A DNA stretch of 32,516 nucleotides from Phycisphaerae bacterium. Its GTDB lineage: Bacteria > Planctomycetota > Phycisphaerae > UBA1845 > Fen-1342. Below, piece by piece: positions 26,517-32,516 of the stretch. The DNA lies in NCBI GenBank assembly GCA_020058145.1, contig JAGVEP010000516.1:1-32516 (forward strand), written 5' to 3'. Each line of letters begins with the position of its first letter. Within the stretch, counting starts at the first letter, position 1. The translations under genes were made by a program, and so were the position numbers. The notes under the pieces were generated by a model. That model did no database searches and was not told the origin of the DNA. It saw only the letters and a list, made by a program, of their open reading frames with translations.

Positions 26517-28982
26517 ATGACGACCGTCGTGAGGGTTCCTGCAACCCTCGTTGAACATCGTGCTGCTCCGTCCGCGGTGGCGAATCGCTATGGGCATTTT
26601 GCCGCCGACGGCAGCGAGTACTTGATCACAGACCCACAGACTCCGCGCCCCTGGGTCAATGTTATCGCCAATCCCCGCTTGGGCCTGGTGGTCAGCCATA
26701 CAGGCAGCGGTTTCACGTGGGTCGATAACTCGCAGCTCGCCGTGCTCACCCGTTGGCAACAGGATCTTGCGCACGACTCGTCCGGCAAGTTCCTCTATGC
26801 GCGCGACACCGCCACGGGCGAAATCTGGTCGCTCTCCCCGGCCCCCGTCTGGCCACGCTATGAACGATACCTCTGTCGTCACGGCCTCGGCTACACCTGC
26901 TTTGACACGACCTTCGGCGGTATCCAGGCCAAGTGGACGCTTTTCTGCCACACGCGCGAAACCATCGAGTTTTGGCGCGTCGAGCTGTGCAACCACAGCG
27001 ATCGGATTCGCCGGCTGGAACTGACCGCGCTGCTCGAATGGAATTGCGGCGTGGCGCCTGCGCCGCGCCGTGAGTTCCAGAAGCTCTTCCTGGAGACGGA
27101 ATTCGACCTGTCCCGGCGGACGATCTACGCGCGCAACCACATGTGGGAAGTCCCCTCGGCGCGGCATGGGCACTGGAATGCCGATTTCCCTTACGTCAGC
27201 GCCTTTGGCTGTACCGCGCCGGTGGTTGCCGCCCAAGGCGACAAGGCGGCGTTTCTCGGCCGCAACGGCGACCTGCGCGCCCCCGAAGCCCTGCGCCAGA
27301 GCCTGTGGAAACCCGAGTTCGGCCGCCACAGCGATCCCATCGCGGCCTTGCGCAATGTCGTCGATGTGCGTCCCGGCCAGACCGTACGGCTGGGCTATGT
27401 GCTGGCCGTCGCCGAATCGCGCCCCGCAGTGGAACGGCTGCTGGAGCACCGGGCGCGGTGGTCCGACGCGGACGGCGCAGTGGACGCGCTGGACAGCGCC
27501 TTGCTTGAAACTCAATCCGCCTGGCGTGAGCGCCTGGCCGCCAGCCGCATCGCTACGCCCGAGCCCGCCTTGAACTACCTGGTGAACGACTGGGTGCGGT
27601 ATCAGGCCATCTCTGGACGAATCTGGGGCCGCTGCGGCTATTACCAGCAGAGCGGCGGCTACGGTTTCCGCGATCAGCTTCAGGATTCGCAGGTCTGGCT
27701 GACGATCAACCCGCAGAAGTGCCGGGACCAGATCAATCTCCATGCAGCCCACCAGTTCGCGGACGGCTCGGTTTACCACTGGTGGCACCCGCTGACGGAG
27801 CAGGGCCACGTCACGAAGATGACCGACGACCTGCTCTGGCTGGCGTTCTGCACCGCGAACTACATCAAAGAGACCGGGGACCTCGGGGTCCTCGGCGATC
27901 TCGCACCCTTCCTCGACGACGGCCAGCGGTATCCGCTGCTGGAGCACGTGCAGCGCGCCTTTCTCCGGGTGTTCAAACGTACGAGTGCCCGCGGTCTGCC
28001 GTATATCGGGGCGGGGGACTGGAACGATGGCTTGAGTGCCGTCGGACTGCAGGAGCGCGGCGAGTCGGTTTGGCTGGCGCATTTTCTGGTCGGATTGCTG
28101 GCGGATTGGGCGCATATTTACGCCCAGGTCGGCCAGCCGGAGCGGGCGACGGAGTTCCGGGAGCGCCGCGCACAGTTGATCGCGGCGATCAACGAACACG
28201 CCTGGGACGGCGCATGGTACATACGGGCCACGCTCGACGATGGTGCCAAGCTGGGCAGTCACGAAAACCGCGTGGGCCGGATTTTCCTCAACGCGCAGAC
28301 GTGGGCCGTGCTCAACGATGTGGCGCCGCCCGAGCGGGCCAGGCAGTGCATGGCCGCCGTGCGTCAACACCTGATTACCGAAGCCGGCGCTTTGCTGCTG
28401 GCGCCCGCTTTTGACCAGCCTATTCCCGAAATCGGGTACATCACCCGCTACGCCCCGGGCCTGCGCGAGAATGGCGGTGTTTACACGCACGCCGCCACGT
28501 GGTGCCTCGCGGCGGCGTGCAAGCTGGGGGACCACGAGCTGGTCGGGCACCTGCTCACGGCCATCAACCCGGCGCTTAAGGATCCGGAACGCTATTGGGC
28601 GGAGCCCTACGTCCTGCCCGGCAACGTTGACGGCCCCGACTCGCCGCACCATGGTCGCGCGGGCTGGACCTGGTACACCGGCGCGGCGCAGTGGCTACAC
28701 CGTGTCGTGACGGAGTGGGTACTCGGTGTCCGCCCCGAGTGGGACGGCCTGCGCATCGCCCCCTGCCTGCCGCCCGGCTGGCAGCACGCCACCCTGACGC
28801 GTCCGTATCGCGGCTGTTCGTACCAGATCCGCATCGCGCGTGCGTCTGCGGAAGAGGTCCACGCTTGGCCGGCGCACATGCGTGCGCAGGTCACGCTGGA
28901 CGGACAGAGCTTACCCACCAATTGCATTCGGCCCCCCGCCCAGCCCGACGTGCGCCACGACGTGCTGGTGCGGTGTCGGTGA
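26517..28982 (+). CDS. GH94-family beta-glucoside/oligoglucan phosphorylase
   Basis: YGHFAADGSEYLITDPQTPRPWVNVIANPRLGLVVSHTGSGFTW; GGYGFRDQLQDSQVWL; HWWHPLTEQGHVTKMTDDLLWLAF; IGAGDWNDGLSAVGLQERGESVWLAHFL; LLLAPAFDQPIPEIGYITRYAPGLRENGGVYTHAATW. ATG 26517 lies inside a longer ORF. Confidence 0.92.
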   Translation: MTTVVRVPATLVEHRAAPSAVANRYGHFAADGSEYLITDPQTPRPWVNVIANPRLGLVVSHTGSGFTWVDNSQLAVLTRWQQDLAHDSSGKFLYARDTATGEIWSLSPAPVWPRYERYLCRHGLGYTCFDTTFGGIQAKWTLFCHTRETIEFWRVELCNHSDRIRRLELTALLEWNCGVAPAPRREFQKLFLETEFDLSRRTIYARNHMWEVPSARHGHWNADFPYVSAFGCTAPVVAAQGDKAAFLGRNGDLRAPEALRQSLWKPEFGRHSDPIAALRNVVDVRPGQTVRLGYVLAVAESRPAVERLLEHRARWSDADGAVDALDSALLETQSAWRERLAASRIATPEPALNYLVNDWVRYQAISGRIWGRCGYYQQSGGYGFRDQLQDSQVWLTINPQKCRDQINLHAAHQFADGSVYHWWHPLTEQGHVTKMTDDLLWLAFCTANYIKETGDLGVLGDLAPFLDDGQRYPLLEHVQRAFLRVFKRTSARGLPYIGAGDWNDGLSAVGLQERGESVWLAHFLVGLLADWAHIYAQVGQPERATEFRERRAQLIAAINEHAWDGAWYIRATLDDGAKLGSHENRVGRIFLNAQTWAVLNDVAPPERARQCMAAVRQHLITEAGALLLAPAFDQPIPEIGYITRYAPGLRENGGVYTHAATWCLAAACKLGDHELVGHLLTAINPALKDPERYWAEPYVLPGNVDGPDSPHHGRAGWTWYTGAAQWLHRVVTEWVLGVRPEWDGLRIAPCLPPGWQHATLTRPYRGCSYQIRIARASAEEVHAWPAHMRAQVTLDGQSLPTNCIRPPAQPDVRHDVLVRCR

Positions 28983-29087
28983 GGAGCGTTTCTGCCGGGC
29001 GGGAGCATGTGCTCACGGCTGACACGGCCGTGGCATCCTCGAACCCTCCCGCAGCGCCGTTACAGTCGCGGTCTTGATCAACCCCGC

Positions 29088-29112
29088 GTGTGGCCGTGGC
29101 CAGCGGCCACAC
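29088..29112. terminator. Hairpin between convergent genes (GTGTGGCCG-TGGCCAG-CGGCCACAC)
   Basis: Perfect 9-bp stem with 7-nt loop between GH94 end (28982) and permease end (29114); no clear U-tract. Confidence 0.5.
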
Positions 29113-29113
29113 C

Positions 29114-29992
29114 TTACCCCTTCAGGCCCGTCGTCGCGATTCCGCGAATGAAGGTCCGCTGCGCGAACAGGAAGAGGATCACGACCGGCAGCACGATCAG
29201 CGTGGAGGCGGCGAGCAACTGGTTCCAGGGCGTGTCGCCCGAGCGGCTTTGGAGGAACTGCAGCCCCAGGGCAAGCGTGAACTGGTCCTGGTGCGACAGG
29301 TAGATGAGCGGGCCGATCAAGTCGTTCCAGACCGCCAGGCAATGAAACAACGCGACAACCGCCAGCGCGGGTTTGGAGAGCGGGAGCATGATGCGCCAGA
29401 AGCAACCCCAGCGGCTGCAACCGTCGAGCATCGCCGATTCTTCCAGCTCCCGCGGCAGCCCCAGGAAGAACTGCCGCAGCAGGAAGATGTTGAACGCGCT
29501 GCCGAACCAGGCGGGGGCCCAGAGGGGCCGAAATGTGCCGATCCAGCCGAGGTATTTGAAGATCATGTAGGTCGGCACCATGATGACCGGGAAGGGGATC
29601 ATCATGGTGGCCAGGCAGATCGCGAACATCAGGTTGCGGCCGGGGAAGTTGAGGCGCGCGAAGCCGTAGGCGGCGATCGAACTGGACAGGAGCATGCCGA
29701 TCAGGCTCAGCACCGTGATGATCAGCGTATTGCGCGCGTAGAGCACGTAGTTGAACGCGCCGCGTTCGACGGCGCGATCGCCGGTCGTCGCCGTGTCCTG
29801 GCCGACGCTCACACCGATCACGGCACGGTAGGCGTCCAAAGTTGGGTGCGCGGGGAGCGGGTCGGGCCGGAAGACTTCGCGCGTGGGCTTGAGCGAGACG
29901 CTCACCATCCAGAGCAAGGGGAGCAGGAACGCCGCCGCCGCGAGCGCGAGCAGCAGGTAGGTGAGAATCCGTTTGGCCGCGGACGGGTTCAT
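29114..29992 (-). CDS. Carbohydrate ABC transporter permease (MalG-type)
   Basis: LLPLLWMVSVSLKPTREVF; FINAL MOTIF-like ELEESAMLDGCSRWGCFWRIMLPLSKPALAVVALF (EAA loop). Confidence 0.93.
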   Translation of the reverse strand: MNPSAAKRILTYLLLALAAAAFLLPLLWMVSVSLKPTREVFRPDPLPAHPTLDAYRAVIGVSVGQDTATTGDRAVERGAFNYVLYARNTLIITVLSLIGMLLSSSIAAYGFARLNFPGRNLMFAICLATMMIPFPVIMVPTYMIFKYLGWIGTFRPLWAPAWFGSAFNIFLLRQFFLGLPRELEESAMLDGCSRWGCFWRIMLPLSKPALAVVALFHCLAVWNDLIGPLIYLSHQDQFTLALGLQFLQSRSGDTPWNQLLAASTLIVLPVVILFLFAQRTFIRGIATTGLKG

Positions 29993-30879
29993 CAGAGGCC
30001 TCGGTAGTGTACGGTTCGGCGGCTAAGTAGAAATACCAGGCCGGTGAGGGCCAGAATGATCAGGAACTGGACCCAGGCCAGTGCGCTGGCATACCCCATT
30101 TTCAGATAATTGAACGCGTTGTCGAAGAGGTACATGGTGTAGAAATAGGTCACGCGGTCGGGGCCGGGGCGCGTCCGCCACATCATGTAGGGCAGCGCAA
30201 AGACCTGCCACGAGGTGATAATGCCCATGATCACGTTGAAAAGGATGACGGGGCTGATGCCCGGCAGGGTCACGTGCCAGAGCTGGCGGGAGGCAGAGGC
30301 GCCGTCGAGCTTGGCCGCCTCGTACAGTTCCTCGGGAATCTCCTGCAAACCCGCCAGGTAGATCACGACCGGCGAGCCGATAAACCACAGGCTGACCAGG
30401 ACGAGCGAGACCATCGCCCAACGCGGGGATTCCAGCCACAGCGGGGGCTGCGCCACGCCGACGGTCCGCAGCGACGTGCTGAGCAGGCCGTACTCCGGGT
30501 TCATCATCCACATCCAGACGACGCCGGCGGCGACCAGCGGGACGATGGTGGGCACGAAGATGCAGGCGCGGAAGAAAGCCTGCCCGCGAACGCGCTGATT
30601 GAGCAGAATGGCCAGCAAGACCGCGAGCACCGTGCCGACCGGGATGGCGGTGCTCGCGTAGATCACGGTGTTCCAGACCGCCTTGTGAAAGACGGCGTCG
30701 TGGACGAGTTGCTGATAGTTGGCCAAGCCGACGAAGACCGGCGGCTGCAGCAGGGGATAGTCGCAGAAGCTGATATACAGGGAGATAACCATCGGCCCGG
30801 CGAGTAGCAGCAGAAAGCCCAGCCACCACGGCGCGGTCCACAGCAGGCCGGTGAAGAGCGAATGGCGCGCCGGTCTCAC
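29992..30879 (-). CDS. Carbohydrate ABC transporter permease (MalF-type)
   Basis: ISLYISFCDYPLLQPPVFVGLANYQQL; EAA loop EIPEELYEAAKLDGASASRQLWHVTLPGISPVILF. Stop overlaps the next start (TGATG). Confidence 0.93.
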   Translation of the reverse strand: MRPARHSLFTGLLWTAPWWLGFLLLLAGPMVISLYISFCDYPLLQPPVFVGLANYQQLVHDAVFHKAVWNTVIYASTAIPVGTVLAVLLAILLNQRVRGQAFFRACIFVPTIVPLVAAGVVWMWMMNPEYGLLSTSLRTVGVAQPPLWLESPRWAMVSLVLVSLWFIGSPVVIYLAGLQEIPEELYEAAKLDGASASRQLWHVTLPGISPVILFNVIMGIITSWQVFALPYMMWRTRPGPDRVTYFYTMYLFDNAFNYLKMGYASALAWVQFLIILALTGLVFLLSRRTVHYRGL

Positions 30880-32234
30880 CGCGCACCTCCCCGGCGATGG
30901 GCCGCCATGCGTTCGTAGTCCGCCACCACGCTATCCACTTTCGTTTGCGTCATGCGAATGGCCTCGGCGGGCTCGCGCGCCTCGCGCATCACGGTCTCCA
31001 GCAGGTACAGCATCTCCGTCCACGCCTCAGCCCAGGTCGGCATGGAGGGATAGCCGAACACTTCGGGCGAGGTGGCCATTTCATCGAACACGTGGATGTG
31101 CGGGTTGGGATGCCGGGCAAAGAACTCGGAGCCGGGGAGGCGATAAGGCGATACTTTGCCGTGCGCTTGGCACAGTTCCTCCATGACTTCCTGGCGGAGA
31201 ACGTATTCTAGAAACACCATGGCCTCGCGCGGGTGGCGGGCACCGGTGGGAATGACGAACACGTCCTCGCTGGCGAAGACGTGCTGGCGCTCACGCGTTA
31301 CCGACGGAAACGGCGCGACGCCGTAATCGAGATCCGGCGCATAGACCCGCGCCCAATTGGCCAGCCACGGCCCCTGGAAGACCATCGCGAGCTGACCGCT
31401 CAGGAAGGGGTTCTGGGCACTCTCGATGGCCGCGGAAGTGCCCTCGAATTGCAGGACCCGGTCGTTGCCGACCGCCGTCCGCAGCTCGCGGACCCAGCCG
31501 AGCGCCGCGTGGGTCGCGGGTGTGTCGAGCGTGAAGCGCCGGCCATCCCAGAGCTGGCCATCAAAGAAATAAGGCCAGATCCAGGTCCACCAGCCGAGCA
31601 TGGCCGGCGAAACGGTGAAGCCGAGCTGGACGATGCGACCCGCGCGGGGGTTGGTTGGGTCGCCGCCCTCAAAGCGGGTCAGCCGCTGGGCGTATTCGTT
31701 CAATTCCGCCGTGGTCTGCGGCGGATGATCCGGATCGAGGCCCGCGGCGCGGAAGAGGCTGCGGTTGTAGTAGAGCGCAATGGTGTAGGGCGTGCTCGGT
31801 AGCGCGTACAGCTTGCCATCGTAACGGCAGATGCTGAGCCAGATTGGCTTGAAGGCGTCCAAGTCGAGGCTGAACTCGCGCGCCAGGTCGTCCAACGGCC
31901 GCAACGCGCCCTGATCGGCGTATGGCGGGACAAAGCGATCGGGCAGGCCCGCGACGTCGGGGGGGTCGCCGCCGGCGGCGGAAATCAACATGCGCTTATC
32001 GACGTCGCCCAAGGCGTTGTAGTCGACCCAGATGCCGCGTCGCGTCCCCTCGGTTTGGTTGAACCGATCGACGATGCGCTGCATGGCCTGGCCTTCGACC
32101 CCGGTCCACTTTTCCCAATAGCGGACGATGGTCCGGTCCGGCGGAACCTCGTGAAGGCCACGCGGCCCGAAGGCCAACAGCCCCGCCGCGGGCAGCCCGA
32201 GCACGAGCACGAGGATAACGCCGCGAATGTTCAT
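30876..32234 (-). CDS. Extracellular sugar-binding protein (family 1, ABC transporter)
   Basis: VRYWEKWTGVEGQAMQRIVDRFNQTEGTRRGIWVDYNALGDVDKRMLISAAGGDPPDVAGLPDRFVPPYADQGALRPLDDL; LAMVFQGPWLANW; 4-bp ATGA overlap with the downstream permease. Confidence 0.93.
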   Translation of the reverse strand: MNIRGVILVLVLGLPAAGLLAFGPRGLHEVPPDRTIVRYWEKWTGVEGQAMQRIVDRFNQTEGTRRGIWVDYNALGDVDKRMLISAAGGDPPDVAGLPDRFVPPYADQGALRPLDDLAREFSLDLDAFKPIWLSICRYDGKLYALPSTPYTIALYYNRSLFRAAGLDPDHPPQTTAELNEYAQRLTRFEGGDPTNPRAGRIVQLGFTVSPAMLGWWTWIWPYFFDGQLWDGRRFTLDTPATHAALGWVRELRTAVGNDRVLQFEGTSAAIESAQNPFLSGQLAMVFQGPWLANWARVYAPDLDYGVAPFPSVTRERQHVFASEDVFVIPTGARHPREAMVFLEYVLRQEVMEELCQAHGKVSPYRLPGSEFFARHPNPHIHVFDEMATSPEVFGYPSMPTWAEAWTEMLYLLETVMREAREPAEAIRMTQTKVDSVVADYERMAAHRRGGAR

Positions 32235-32241
32235 ACGTGGA

Positions 32242-32516
32242 TCATGACTGCCTGGGCGTGGAAAACGCCACGGGGATTTCGGAACCGTTACTGGCGATCA
32301 GCCGCGCGTACCAGTGCCCACTAGCTTTGATCGTCCGGTTGAGCGTCGCGCGGTCGCAGCGTACCAGACCGAAGCGCCGGGCGAACCCTTCCGCCCACTC
32401 GAGGTTATCCAGCAGCGACCAGACCAGGTACCCGCGCAGGTCTACGCCCTCGGCCAGTGCCCGGCCAGCCGCGGCGATGTGGTCACGCAAGTAGGTAATG
32501 CGGCCTTGGTCATCCA
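32242..32516 (-). CDS. GH1 beta-glucosidase, C-terminal part (runs off window)
   Basis: EGVDLRGYLVWSLLDNLEWAEGFARRFGLVRCDRATLNRTIKASGHWYARLI is the GH1 C-terminal signature. Confidence 0.9.
   Translation of the reverse strand, partial: DDQGRITYLRDHIAAAGRALAEGVDLRGYLVWSLLDNLEWAEGFARRFGLVRCDRATLNRTIKASGHWYARLIASNGSEIPVAFSTPRQS

Noticed and set aside
26295-28652. 785-aa minus-strand ORF opposite GH94
   Set aside because: Antisense shadow of a high-GC gene; low-complexity Arg/Gly/Val-rich translation with no domain, while the plus strand has a clear GH94.

Overview
This 32.5 kb high-GC window looks like a planctomycete-type (Phycisphaerae-like) chromosome. That placement is an inference from an orphan fliM, delta-60-like WG repeat proteins, dockerin-like C-termini, ECF sigma factors and a Ser/Thr kinase with TPRs. 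The left half (about 0.1-16.7 kb) holds a PQQ-type sugar dehydrogenase-like lipoprotein, two ECF sigma factors, FliM, a zinc-ribbon protein, two secreted dockerin-tailed proteins, a kinase-TPR protein, an Mpo1/DUF962-like membrane protein, a DUF4139-like secreted protein and a DegT-family aminotransferase. A tRNA with CAT anticodon lies at 17.3 kb, next to a decayed tyrosine-recombinase pseudogene. From 17.9 kb to the right edge there is a coherent beta-glucan catabolic locus. It contains two PF10091/GH144-like proteins (one with CBM-like, FN3 and dockerin-like parts), a 1058-aa discoidin/six-hairpin putative glycosidase, a LacI regulator, a GH94 phosphorylase, a sugar ABC transporter (binding protein and two permeases) and a GH1 beta-glucosidase cut by the window end. 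Content resembles known 1,2-beta-glucan (sophorooligosaccharide) utilisation loci. A textbook sigma70 promoter followed immediately by a LacI-type palindrome (TGAAAACGCTTTCA) precedes the GH94 gene. Non-coding items of note are a 57-nt multi-hairpin palindrome, an 83-bp tandem repeat that supplies a stop codon, oppositely oriented 8-bp arrays flanking the DUF4139-like gene, a degenerate tRNA-Gly-like sequence, and two candidate leaderless promoters. All family assignments come from reading the translations; no database search was run.
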